Source: Coriobacteriaceae bacterium
GTDB lineage: Bacteria; Actinomycetota; Coriobacteriia; Coriobacteriales; Atopobiaceae
Direction: 5' to 3'
Length of the DNA stretch: 64,000 nucleotides
NCBI GenBank assembly: GCA_004557505.1
Contig: SFGZ01000008.1
Span: 186,001 to 250,000, forward strand
Under the pieces are notes generated by a model. The model was not told where the DNA came from. It ran no database searches and worked only from the letters and a program-made list of their open reading frames with translations. This document shows positions 16,801 to 25,853 of the stretch, one piece after another. The position numbers and the translations under genes are program-made. Every line of letters begins with the position of its first letter. Position 1 is the stretch's first letter.

Positions 16801-18570
16801 GGTTGCCTTTGTCCGAATGGACTCGTACAGTGCGTCGATCTCTGGCTTAAGCGCGGGCACATCGGCTTCCATCTTACGAAGCTTGTTCACGTCGCGCACG
16901 CCTTCGGCCATGCGCTCCAGGCGCACCGACGGCACCGACACGCGCTGGGCCGCACGGGGCTCGCTGGGGTAGATCAGGAAGGGGTCGCCTGGCTCGAAGG
17001 CATTGTGTGTGGCATCGCGCAGGGGGTCTGCCACCCAGGCATCATAGGCCCAGCGCAGAAAGCCACTCGTCTGTTTGCCGGCGTTGACCACCGACCAGTA
17101 GCTCTCCACCGGAGCGGACAGCGAGAAGTTCCCCGGCTGGTGCTCGGTGCAGGAGTAGAGGGTTGTGCGGTAGCCTTTCGTGGCACGTTCTTAAACCAGC
17201 TTTGTAAACGCTGCAGGGCTGGCGGCCGCCGCAGTGTCACCAACGTTAAGGTCGGTCACGCGCATGGCAAGATCGTGCTTATTGATGAAGTGATCCATGG
17301 CACCCGCCGTCTTGAGGCTCTGCCCGTGGATGTTCTTCACCGAGTCGATGAGGTCAAAGGCGGCGGCGCTAAACCCGCGCTCGTCGATGCCAACGTAGCT
17401 GTCATCAAACCAGCCCTTGTCCATAAGGTGGTCGATCATGTGGTTGAGGAAGTCCGTCCACACCTCGATGTAGCGCTCGCTGCCCGGGGTGAACTGCTCG
17501 CGCTTGAGGGTGCCGTTCTCCCAATAGGTGAAGGAGTTGTGCCAGGGAGCGATGCTGTACAGCACGATCTTGTCGCCCAGGCCCATGCTCCGGCACAGGG
17601 TCACCCACTCGTCGAAATCGGTAAAGTCGTAGCTGAAAGACCCGTCTGCCTGCTTGGTCCACTTGACCATGGAGGGGTAGTGGACGGCGTTGGCGCTGTA
17701 GGTCTGGCCGTCCCAGGCGTCCTCGGAAATCGTTGCCGTGATGGCATGGCCGCCCATCTCGCGGTATATCTCCAGACCCGATCTGAGGATCTCCTTGTGC
17801 TCCTCCGAGAAGGGCGTGACGCCGTAGTATTCTGCCGAGCTATAGGGATACTGCCAAAGTTCGATGTCAAAGGTGTCCTTGAACTCGCTCGCATCGGGAA
17901 GCGTGACGTCTGCCACGTTGATGGTATAGGTGAAGGTGAGCGGCGCCTCCATGCCCGATGCCGTGACGGTAATGGTCGCGGTGTAGGCGCCTGCCGCCGC
18001 ATCCTTGGGGATCTTGAACGAGACCCAGATGGGCCGGACCTCATTCGCCTCAAGGGAGGTGGGTCCCCCGCCGTTGATGATGTCAACGCTCTCCGAGCGG
18101 TTGGAGCCGTTGTCCGCAGGGACTGCCCGCGTGGTGGACCCGTACCCGAGATACGGGCCGTTGTACGCCTTGGTGGAGGAGATGAACCTCACCGTCGCAT
18201 TATCACGGGAGATTGTCCCGGCAGGCCCCGTGAGATCGCTCGCCGAGGCGGTGACGTCCTCGTACGCGGCACCCTTAGCGGCCAAGGCTATCTCTGACGT
18301 CGCGCGGTCGTTCTTCCACGCGCTGAGGGTCTTCTCAGTCACAGACAGACCCTCGACCTCGGAGAGCCGCGACTGGCCGTACTGCGTGTCGGTATCCACG
18401 ATGCTGCCGACAAGGGCAGGCTGGCCCGCCTCGGCTCGTGCGGCTAGCGGGTCCGCTGCCATCACGGCGATGCCGAGGATGAGGGCGCACAGCAGGCGCA
18501 TGCCGTGGCGCGCCAGCTGCGGCGATGACGACGTTGGGATGTGGCGAGAGCTCCCCCGATACAACCTCAT
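13858..18570 (-). pseudogene. Surface GH123-like/sialidase multidomain glycosidase, split by an in-frame TAA
   Basis: One reading frame of 1570 residues broken by a single TAA at 17193-17191 (codon 460). Start ATG 18570 has GGAGGGG upstream. Order: signal peptide (1-48); GH123-like catalytic domain (formerly DUF4091), with DE at 396-397 (GIDERG) as likely catalytic pair; its C-terminal part continues past the stop (YRTTLYSCTEHQPG, then FLRWAYDAWVADPLRD); helical stretch; bacterial Ig-like domain; LamG-type domain; second Ig-like domain; sialidase-like beta-propeller with Asp boxes (SEDRGETW, SDDGGKTW, SDDEGETW); FIVAR helices; Pro-rich 24-residue repeats; LPSAG sorting signal, hydrophobic helix and RRHG. 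Upstream half 459 aa; downstream half open from 17109 or earlier. Expected to strip GalNAc and sialic acid from mucin-type glycans at the cell surface. No frameshift is seen, so it is a nonsense mutation, sequencing error or readthrough. Confidence 0.85.
13990..14140. repeat. 72-bp tandem repeat in the Pro-rich stalk
   Basis: About two copies of a 72-bp unit (24 codons) encoding QQKPEP-GGEQ type repeats directly before the sorting signal of the surface glycosidase. Equivalent positions at 14029 and 14101. Such wall-spanning stalk repeats vary in number between strains. Confidence 0.7.
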
Positions 18571-18826
18571 GGTCCCCTCCACCTGGCCTGTGTTACGGGC
18601 CAAGCAAAGCCGCTCGGTCCCATATCAATAATTCACACGTTTTATTAAAAGACACGTATTTATTTATAGGACAGGTTCATATATTAAGGAGGGTATGGGG
18701 CCGCTACCGGCGTTAAATCTCGGCGGGCGGAGGCTTCTATCGGCGGGTGGCATCGCGAGCCGCCGGCAAGGCTCTGACGAGTCCCTTTTCTAGTCATGCA
18801 CCATCTCAGATGCCTATGCCAGGATG
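18571..18826 (-). other. AT-rich gap upstream of the glycosidase, at the restriction-modification border
   Basis: Bases 18620-18690 are markedly AT-rich, with several -10-like strings, and probably hold the promoter of the glycosidase. On the plus strand AAGGAGGGT precedes an ATG at 18695 opening a 32-codon frame (to 18793); nothing recognisable is encoded. A GC-rich stem without T-run lies at about 18740-18765. Confidence 0.4.
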
Positions 18827-19743
18827 TCAGCTGGCGTATTCGATGTGCAAGCTGGGATCAGTTTCAAACTCATCGATAATACCGTTGTAGTTCTCAATGA
18901 GTTGAGCCAGCACGTCACTCCTGCCCGACGATCTAAAGCCGCTGAACTCATAGACGTTTGTCGAGAGGAACTGTTGCAGATCCCAGACCTCGACACGACT
19001 TCCGACCCCCGCATCTTCCAGCAGCGCTCGAGCGGTCGCAGAGCGATCAGACACCGTTACGATGTGATGGGGTTCAGCCCATGCGACAAATTGTCCTTGC
19101 ATTTTTCAATGAGAGGGTTTGCCGGTGCCGTAGTGCAATGAATGACGGTGTCGTCGATGACGAAATCACCGTCTCGTCCGGTTTGATCGTCGGCATCGGA
19201 TGCACCGTGAATTTCAACAGTTGGCATGAGCAACTCAAGCTTTGCTGCCGCCAGATGCTGAAGTACGCTTCCAGCGTACTTCATCCCAGGGTTCTCCCTC
19301 TGCCGTCTGGCGGCCTGTTCGAGCAATCCGTTTACAGCATCGGCAACGCTCCGAGAAGAATCTCGGGCAAGCCGGAAGGGCTGGCTTGCAAAGTATGCTC
19401 GGACGCGCTGGACCCAGTAGTCCTCAATTGCATGAAAATCAACGGGCCTGTCTAAACCATTGATCAGTTCTGAATACGCGCGCATCAAACCCATGTTTCC
19501 ACGGTTTGTGCGCCCACCCTCCTTGGCAAGCTGTCTCTCAATCCCATGGTCGGCCAGTATTTTCTTAAGATTGCCTCCACTCAAGCCTGCAACCTGGCCC
19601 TGCTTGTCGGTTATGTAATCTGACGGATCAATTGGCAGCTCATCTTTAGAAAAAGCTCTCGTGAGCTGAACCATCAGGGCAAGGGCTCCCTTTCCCTGAA
19701 TAGTGTTCGCATAGCAGAAGTCATCAAATTCATCAAACTGCAT
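18827..19743 (-). pseudogene. DUF4928 family protein (restriction-modification associated), frameshifted
   Basis: Starts at ATG 19743 inside the end of the methyltransferase gene (11-nt overlap, GGAGG upstream). Frame one runs about 228 residues to a TAA at 19057-19059; homologous sequence continues in another frame (HHIVTVSDRSATARALLEDA to the TGA at 18827). The switch falls near 19060-19075 and is consistent with loss of one base; LNPI should run on into IVTVSDRS. DUF4928 proteins sit beside C5-cytosine methyltransferases and are presumed to be the restriction partner, though I know of no biochemical proof. Base composition is lower in GC than neighbours. Family call from memory of pattern; frameshift seen directly. 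Confidence 0.65.
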
Positions 19744-20794
19744 AAGCGGCCTCCACGAGCTTGGAAAGGATGGCCTCTGAGAGATAGCGCACCACAGGGA
19801 CCACAACTGCATCGCCCATGGCAAAGTACCCATCATTATATGAGCCAGGCAAAATGAAGTCCTCGGGTGCCCCCATAAGCCGCGCCACCTCACGGGTGGT
19901 CAACAGCCGAGCGTGCAATCCATATTCATCACGGTGTATAAGAAATTGTCGGGATGAGCCGCCTGCCGGCGTCCTCAGGCATCCCGCCACCCCGTCACAG
20001 CGCAACTCCAATACTTGCCTGCCGCCTCGCGTCCTTCGATAGCCCGTTGCATAGTCCAGTCCGGATGCAGCAAGCTTCTCCTTATGCCTCTCGGGGATCA
20101 GCTCGATCACGTCATCTCTATCGAACGGAACTCCCATCTCTACGATATCCGTTAGGGAACTCTTGGGGGACGAAGGCTCCGGAATGTCCCACCATACAAA
20201 ATCGCCCAGGCTGCTCCCAAGTTTTGCAAGGGTTTGTGGGTGGGCCCAGGATGGGTGCTCGGCACGAAGCCCAAGAGGGATGTCTCCCCTTGTGCCAATG
20301 ACAAACACGCGGGGCCTAGACTGAGGAACGAAGCGCCTGGCATTGATGAGAACGGCACCAACGGCATAGCCACGCTTGGTGAGCGCAGCATGCAAATGTC
20401 TGTAGTCATCTCCGCCGTGGGCGCTCACGAGGCCAGCGAGATTCTCTAGGCAAACAACACGGGGAGCCACATCGCCCCCCTCGTCCAGGATTCTAAGCCA
20501 CTGCCATACGAGACCAGAACGATTGGAGTAGATGCCGTCGATGTTTCCCGCCAAGGATAGATCTTGACACGGAAAGGATGCCCACGAGAGGGACGCCGGT
20601 GCCAGTTCCGAGCCATGGACTTGAGAGATGTCGCCGACATGCAGCACAGACGGATCGAAGTTGGCACGATAGACCTGGGCCTTGCGCTCACTGATATCGT
20701 TCGCCCAAACCGAGCAAAATGTGGGGGAAAGCCCACAGCCAGCCAAACCCGAACCAGCAAAGAACTCATGAAACGGATACCTTGGGCCTGCCAT
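19733..20794 (-). CDS. DNA (cytosine-5)-methyltransferase
   Basis: 353 residues from ATG 20794; a GTG two codons earlier (20800) is equally possible with GGAGG upstream. All main C5-MTase motifs are seen: motif I EFFAGSGLAGCGL, motif IV SFPCQDLSLAG with the catalytic Cys, motif VI LENLAGLVS (ENL instead of the usual ENV), motif VIII QSRPRVFVIG, and motif X GYFAMGDAVVVPVV. The target recognition region (about 190-290) cannot be assigned. It overlaps the damaged DUF4928 gene. With its lower GC and isolation between housekeeping genes, the module looks horizontally acquired. A TTGGAG-17-TAAACT promoter is possible about 45 nt upstream. Confidence 0.92.
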   Translation of the reverse strand: MAGPRYPFHEFFAGSGLAGCGLSPTFCSVWANDISERKAQVYRANFDPSVLHVGDISQVHGSELAPASLSWASFPCQDLSLAGNIDGIYSNRSGLVWQWLRILDEGGDVAPRVVCLENLAGLVSAHGGDDYRHLHAALTKRGYAVGAVLINARRFVPQSRPRVFVIGTRGDIPLGLRAEHPSWAHPQTLAKLGSSLGDFVWWDIPEPSSPKSSLTDIVEMGVPFDRDDVIELIPERHKEKLAASGLDYATGYRRTRGGRQVLELRCDGVAGCLRTPAGGSSRQFLIHRDEYGLHARLLTTREVARLMGAPEDFILPGSYNDGYFAMGDAVVVPVVRYLSEAILSKLVEAAYAV

Positions 20795-20874
20795 CTTCAC
20801 CCCGCCTCCATGCTTCAGATAGTCTAGTTTACGTCATGGCGGCCAATGCTCCAACGCGCCAGATTCTAGCGATT

Positions 20875-21432
20875 CTAACATCCGCCAGCGCGGCCGGGCG
20901 CATCGGGGGCCTCGCCCTCGAACTCGACACCGCGCAGCGCGAGCGCCTCCCCCAGCCGGAAGACCTGCGTATACCAAAGGTCGCGACGCGACTGCGGCCG
21001 CACGAGGATGGTGCGCACGCCGGCGAGGTTACCGGCAAGGACGTCGGTGAAGACCTGGTCGCCCACGATGACCGTCTGCTCGGGCCCCACGCCCATGCGC
21101 GCCATGGCGGCCCACGCCGAGAAGGGCGCGGGCTTCATGGCGTGGTCGACCACGGGGCAGCCCAGCTCGCGCGCCGAGGCCGCGACCTCGGCCGAGTGGA
21201 AGTTGTTCGAGAGCAGGCACGCGGCGATGCCCGCATCGCGCAGGCGCCCGAGCCATGCCTTGACGGCCGGCGGCGCCACGCGGGCGTCCCTGGGGACGCA
21301 GGTGTTGTCGCGGTCGAGAAGGACCAGGCGCACGCCTGCCGCCACCAGCGAGCCAACGTCGATGCGGTCGACGGAGGCGACGTAGCGCGTGGCGCGGAAG
21401 GGCGCGGGCGGCAGCTGCGCCATCACGCTCAC
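20875..21432 (-). CDS. yqeG: YqeG family HAD-IIIA phosphatase
   Basis: 185 residues from GTG 21432, overlapping the mltG stop by GTGA. HAD motif I reads LLDRDNTC, with Asp40 as nucleophile and Asp42 as acid/base; motif II is LLSNNF; motif III/IV VIVGDQVFTDVLAGN. YqeG proteins are cytoplasmic; their substrate (phosphatidylglycerol-phosphate in some lineages) is not established here. Usually near aroE or 30S-assembly genes; here it ends the alaS-ruvX-mltG run. Confidence 0.88.
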   Translation of the reverse strand: MSVMAQLPPAPFRATRYVASVDRIDVGSLVAAGVRLVLLDRDNTCVPRDARVAPPAVKAWLGRLRDAGIAACLLSNNFHSAEVAASARELGCPVVDHAMKPAPFSAWAAMARMGVGPEQTVIVGDQVFTDVLAGNLAGVRTILVRPQSRRDLWYTQVFRLGEALALRGVEFEGEAPDAPGRAGGC

Positions 21433-22775
21433 GCCCCCGAATTCTGGGCGATGACCTGCTGGTGCTGCTCGTAGGTCTCCGAGAAGGCATGCACCGAGCT
21501 CGTGATGTAGAAGTAGTAGTAGCCAGTGTCCTGGGGGTTGGCCGCCGCCGCGAGCGATGCCAGGCCGGGGTTGCAGATGGGCGTGGGCGTGAGCCCCATG
21601 TTGGTATAGGTGTTGTAGGGGTCGTCCTGCGTGAGGTCGACGGCGGTGACCTCGCGACCAAGCGTGTAGGCAAGCGTCGCGTCGCTCTGGAGCGGCATGT
21701 TGGCCTTGAGCCGGTTGTAGAAGACCGACGAGATGAGCGCGCGGTCATCGTCGGTGAGGGCCTCCCTCTCGATGATGGAGGCCATGGTGAGCACGTCGTA
21801 GTTGGTGAAGGGCCTCCCGTAGCGCGTCTCGAGCGCCTGGCGGGCACCGTCCAGGCCAAGGGTGGCGACCTCGGTCTGGTACTGCGTGAGCATCGCGCGG
21901 ATGACCGAGTCCGCCGTAACGGCCTTCCCGGCGAAGTCGTAGGTCTTGGGGAAGAGGAAGCCCTCCAGCGAGTCATGCGCCGCCTCGGAGAGGAATGGGT
22001 AGTCGGCCACGTAGTTCGAGGCCTTCGCCTGGGCGATGAAGTCGCTTGAGGGGATGCCGAGCCTCCCCTCCACGAGCGAGGCGACCTGCGCCACCGTATA
22101 GCCCTCAGGAACCTGTAGCGTCGAGGCGGTCGAGTTGGGTCCGGCAACGAGCTGGTTGATCACGTTTGCGACAGAAGAGCCGGTGAGAAGCGAGTACGTG
22201 CCGCTCTTGAGCTTCTGCTCGGCGTTTTGCCTCTGGACCTCCTGGATAAAGGAGGAGGCGTCGGAGATGACCCCGGCGTCCCGCAGAATCGACGCGATGT
22301 TCGAGGTGCTCGAGCCATCGGGGATGACGACCTCGACCTCCTGGCCCGACGCCACCTGCACGCTGCCGGGGTCGGTGCCATGCGTGAGCCTGGGAAGCAC
22401 GAGGACGAGGAAGAGGGCGACGAAGGCGGCCACGCCGGCGAGGATTGCCACGATGGCGGCGATGCCCCTGGGGCCACCTCCCCGGCCATTCCCGCCGTGC
22501 CTGCGCCCGGTGCCCTGGGTGCCGGCGCGCCTGGTGGCCGCAGCGGTGCGCGCGGAGAGCTGGCTCGTCGTGCCACCGATTGCGCCGGTGGACCCTGGCG
22601 CTGGGGCGCTCGCGCCCCGTGTCGCGGCCGGGCGCGCGGCGGGACGGCATTCGCTCGTGACGGCGGACGCCTGCCTGCGAGGGGTGGCGCCGCCCCCCTG
22701 CCGAGCAGCCCCGGGCGTGCGGAAGTGGGCGGCTCTGTGCCTGGGTCTCTCGTTGCTCTGGTTGTTCGTGGGCAT
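21429..22775 (-). CDS. mltG: Endolytic transglycosylase MltG
   Basis: 448 residues. Cuts nascent peptidoglycan strands at the membrane. Residues 1-105 are a basic, disordered cytoplasmic region; one transmembrane helix follows (IAAIVAILAGVAAFVALFLVLVLP cut at 106-129); a LysM-like subdomain; then the YceG catalytic domain with the Glu in LTMASIIEREA and the conserved YNTY..GLTPTPICNPG segment. Longer N terminus than in proteobacteria, as in other actinobacteria. It sits 12 nt after ruvX. Confidence 0.93.
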   Translation of the reverse strand: MPTNNQSNERPRHRAAHFRTPGAARQGGGATPRRQASAVTSECRPAARPAATRGASAPAPGSTGAIGGTTSQLSARTAAATRRAGTQGTGRRHGGNGRGGGPRGIAAIVAILAGVAAFVALFLVLVLPRLTHGTDPGSVQVASGQEVEVVIPDGSSTSNIASILRDAGVISDASSFIQEVQRQNAEQKLKSGTYSLLTGSSVANVINQLVAGPNSTASTLQVPEGYTVAQVASLVEGRLGIPSSDFIAQAKASNYVADYPFLSEAAHDSLEGFLFPKTYDFAGKAVTADSVIRAMLTQYQTEVATLGLDGARQALETRYGRPFTNYDVLTMASIIEREALTDDDRALISSVFYNRLKANMPLQSDATLAYTLGREVTAVDLTQDDPYNTYTNMGLTPTPICNPGLASLAAAANPQDTGYYYFYITSSVHAFSETYEQHQQVIAQNSGA

Positions 22776-22787
22776 GTCGTTTGCCTC

Positions 22788-23213
22788 TCAGACCGTAGGT
22801 CCCGCCTGCCGTGCGTCAAGCCAGGCCTGCAGGAAGAGCGATGCGGCAACCATGTCGACCTTGCCGCGCATTGACCTCTCGGATAGCCCCTGCTCGCGCA
22901 GGATGCGCTTGGCCTCTGCGGAGGAGAGCCTCTCGTCCTCGAACTCGAGGGGAAGCCCTGCGGCCGCGGCGACGGCCTCAGCCGCGGCGCGGACGCGCTC
23001 GGCCTGGGGCCCCTCCTCCCCTGCCATTGTAAGCGGGCGCCCGCAGACGAGGATGTCGGGCTCCCAGTCCTCCAGCACCCTGCGGAAGCTCCGCGCGGCC
23101 GAAAAGACCTCGGCCGCCGGAAGCACGCACACCGGCGTGGCGACGCGGCCCTCGGGGTCGCTCACCGCCACGCCAACGCGGGTCTCGCCGATGTCGAGCG
23201 CCAGGACCCGCAC
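22788..23213 (-). CDS. ruvX: Holliday junction resolvase RuvX (YqgF)
   Basis: 141 residues. RNase H-like fold; YqgF proteins process 16S rRNA ends in several bacteria, and resolvase activity has been reported in some. Motifs ALDIGETRVGVAVSD (Asp7), PLTMAGEEGPQA and FEDERLSSAEA are clear. Starts with GTG at 23213, directly abutting the alaS stop at 23214, with no base between. The order alaS-ruvX-mltG is conserved in Gram-positives. Confidence 0.93.
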   Translation of the reverse strand: MRVLALDIGETRVGVAVSDPEGRVATPVCVLPAAEVFSAARSFRRVLEDWEPDILVCGRPLTMAGEEGPQAERVRAAAEAVAAAAGLPLEFEDERLSSAEAKRILREQGLSERSMRGKVDMVAASLFLQAWLDARQAGPTV

Positions 23214-25853
23214 CTACGCCCCCAAGGCGGCCTTTGCCGCGTCGAGGGCGGCGGCGATGCCAGAGGCGTCAGAGCCACCGGCCTGCGCCATGTTGGGCCT
23301 GCCGCCGCCACGTCCGTCCACGAGGCCGGCGACCTGCCTCACGATGTCGCCCGCCGAGAAGCCCGCCGCCACGGCGGACTCGGTTCCGGCGGCGAGGAGC
23401 GCCGCCTTGCCGTCGGGCGTGGTGGAGGCCACGACGCAGGCGATGGGCTCGCCCTTGGCGCCGTCGCGGATGAAGTCCCAGACGGAGCGCAGGTCCTTGC
23501 CCGAGACGCCGTCGAGCTTGGCGAAGACGCAGCGGTAGGCGCCCAGGTCGCTGGCATTGCGGAGCGCAGCCGCCACGACGTCGCCCGAGGCCGAGCCCTT
23601 GGCCACGCCAACGTTGCGCTTGGCCTCGCGCAGCTCGTCGCGCATCTGGGAGACGCGCTCGGGGAGGTCGGCGGGGCGGCACTTCAGGGTTGCCGCCGCC
23701 TCGTCCATGAGCGCGAGGCGCTCGTCGACGAACTCGACGGCGCCCATCGAGGTCACGGCCTCGATGCGGCGGGCGTTGGAGCCGACGGAGCCCTCGGAGA
23801 CGATCTTGAACAGGCCGAGGTCGGCGGTGTTCCTCGCGTGGGTGCCGCCGCAGAGCTCGCGCGAGAATGGCTTCTCCGAGCCGCCCGTGGAGACCACGCG
23901 CACGCGCTCGCCGTACTTCTCGCCGAAGAGCGCCACGGCACCCGAGGCCTTGGCCTCGTCGATGCCCATGACCTTGGTCACGATGGGCTCGGCCGCGAAG
24001 ATCTCGGCGTTGACCATGCCCTCGACGCGCTCGAGCTCGTCTTTGGTCATGGCCTCGAAGTGGGTGAAGTCGAAGCGCAGGCGATCGGGCGCCACGAGGG
24101 AGCCGGCCTGGCTCACGTGGTCGCCCAGGACCTTCTTGAGGGCGGCGTCGAGAAGGTGCGTTGCGGTGTGGTTGCGGCGGATGAGCTCGCGGCGGCCGTG
24201 GTCGACCACGGCGGCCACGCGCTCACCTACCAAGACGGCGCCGTCGGTGACCTCGGCCACGTGACCCACGAGGCCGCCCTCGTGGTGCAGCGTGTTGGTG
24301 ACGCGCGCGGGGCCGACGGTGCCGGTGTCGCCCACCTGGCCGCCCATCTCGCCGTAGAACGGCGTGCGGTCGAGAACGATCTCCACCTGGTCTCCGGTCG
24401 CCGCCTCGTTGACGGACTCGCCGCCGCGCACGATGGCGATGACCTCGCAGTCGGAGAGCTCGTCGGTGTCGTAGCCGGCGAACTCGGTCTCCGGGAGGCT
24501 GTCGGAGAGGGCCACCCAGACATTGTTCGCCTTGCCCCAGGCGTCGCGGTTGGCCGTGGCGCGGGCGCGCTCGCGCTGGGCCTCCATGGCGGCGTCAAAG
24601 GCGTCCATGTCGACGGAGTGGCCAGACGCGCCCGCGATCTCGCGGGTGAGGTCGATGGGGAAGCCGTAGGTGTCGTGCAGGGTGAAGGCGACGTCGCCCG
24701 GGAGCGGCTCGCCCTCGCCGAGGCGCGCCAGCTCGGCCTCGAGCTGCTCCTCGCCGTTGTCGAGCGTCGCGCCAAAGCGCTCCTCCTCGGCGTTGATGAT
24801 GCCGTCGATCAGGGCCTGCTGCTCGACGAGCTCGGGGTAGGTGGCACCGAGGAGGCGCGTGACCTCGTGGGCGTAGGTGGTGAGGAACGGCCCCCTGATG
24901 CCCATGAGGCGGCCGTGGTAGACGGCGCGACGGAGCAGGCGGCGCAGCACGTAGCCGCGGCCCTCGTTGGAGGGCAGGATGCCGTCGCCTATCATGAACG
25001 TGACGGCACGGGAGTGGTCGGCGACGATGCGCAGGCTCTTGTCGGTGGCGGAGGAGTCGTGGTAGCGCACGCCCGCCAGCCCCTCGCCCACGCCGATGAG
25101 CGTGCGCAGGATGTCGCCCTCGTAGTTGGAGCCCTCGTGCTGCATGATGGCCGCAATGCGCTCGAGGCCCATGCCGGTGTCGATGTTGCGGTGCGGCAGC
25201 TCCGGCATGGAGCCGTCCTCCTGGCGGTCGTACTGCGTGAAGACGAGGTTCCAGAACTCGAGGTAGCGGTCGCCGTCGTCTCCGGGCCTCTCGCCCTCGA
25301 ACTCGGGGCCCTGGTCAAAGTAGATCTCGGAGCAGGGGCCGCAGGGGCCGGTGGGGCCGGCGGCCCAGAAGTTGTCCTCCTCGCCCAGGCGCGAGATGTG
25401 GTCATAGGGCACGCCCTGCTCGTGCCAGAGCTCGACGGCCTCCTCGTCGTCTTCGAAGACGGTCATGTAGAGGCGGTCCTTGGGAAGGCCCAGGTGGTCG
25501 GGCGAGGTGATGAACTCGTAGGCCCACGCGATAGCGTCGGCCTTGGTGTAGCCGCCAAACGAGAAGTTGCCCAGCATCTCGAAGAACGAGAGGTGGCGCG
25601 CATCGCCGATGTTGTCGATGTCGTTGGTGCGCAGGCACTTCTGGCAGGAGCAGGCGCCGATCTCCCTCATGGTCTTGGTGCCCTGGTAGTACTCCTTGAA
25701 CTGGTTCATGCCGGCATTGGCAAGAAGCAGTGACGGGTCATCCGGCACGAGCGAGGAGGACGGGTAGAGCTTGCAGCCCTTGCCCTCGAAGAAGCTAAGA
25801 AAGTCCTCGCGGATCTCTGCCGTGGTCATGGTCTTGTAGTCAGACGTGCTCAT
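23214..25853 (-). CDS. alaS: Alanine--tRNA ligase
   Basis: 879 residues, full length for a bacterial AlaRS. Class II catalytic domain with motif 2 region FFEMLGNFSFGGYTKADAI; editing domain with HxxxH (NHTATHLL) and CxxxH (CGGTHARN) zinc sites; C-terminal DHHA1-like C-Ala domain with GRGGGRPNMAQAGG. Attaches alanine to tRNA-Ala and hydrolyses mischarged Ser and Gly. ATG at 25853, overlapping the end of the upstream permease gene by 14 nt. Confidence 0.97.
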   Translation of the reverse strand: MSTSDYKTMTTAEIREDFLSFFEGKGCKLYPSSSLVPDDPSLLLANAGMNQFKEYYQGTKTMREIGACSCQKCLRTNDIDNIGDARHLSFFEMLGNFSFGGYTKADAIAWAYEFITSPDHLGLPKDRLYMTVFEDDEEAVELWHEQGVPYDHISRLGEEDNFWAAGPTGPCGPCSEIYFDQGPEFEGERPGDDGDRYLEFWNLVFTQYDRQEDGSMPELPHRNIDTGMGLERIAAIMQHEGSNYEGDILRTLIGVGEGLAGVRYHDSSATDKSLRIVADHSRAVTFMIGDGILPSNEGRGYVLRRLLRRAVYHGRLMGIRGPFLTTYAHEVTRLLGATYPELVEQQALIDGIINAEEERFGATLDNGEEQLEAELARLGEGEPLPGDVAFTLHDTYGFPIDLTREIAGASGHSVDMDAFDAAMEAQRERARATANRDAWGKANNVWVALSDSLPETEFAGYDTDELSDCEVIAIVRGGESVNEAATGDQVEIVLDRTPFYGEMGGQVGDTGTVGPARVTNTLHHEGGLVGHVAEVTDGAVLVGERVAAVVDHGRRELIRRNHTATHLLDAALKKVLGDHVSQAGSLVAPDRLRFDFTHFEAMTKDELERVEGMVNAEIFAAEPIVTKVMGIDEAKASGAVALFGEKYGERVRVVSTGGSEKPFSRELCGGTHARNTADLGLFKIVSEGSVGSNARRIEAVTSMGAVEFVDERLALMDEAAATLKCRPADLPERVSQMRDELREAKRNVGVAKGSASGDVVAAALRNASDLGAYRCVFAKLDGVSGKDLRSVWDFIRDGAKGEPIACVVASTTPDGKAALLAAGTESAVAAGFSAGDIVRQVAGLVDGRGGGRPNMAQAGGSDASGIAAALDAAKAALGA

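Noticed and set aside
17110..18570. Frameshift as the cause of the glycosidase split
   Set aside because: Both parts are in the same frame; only a single TAA interrupts it.
23838..25733. 631-codon plus-strand frame opposite alaS
   Set aside because: Antisense shadow of a certain gene; composition typical of reversed codons.
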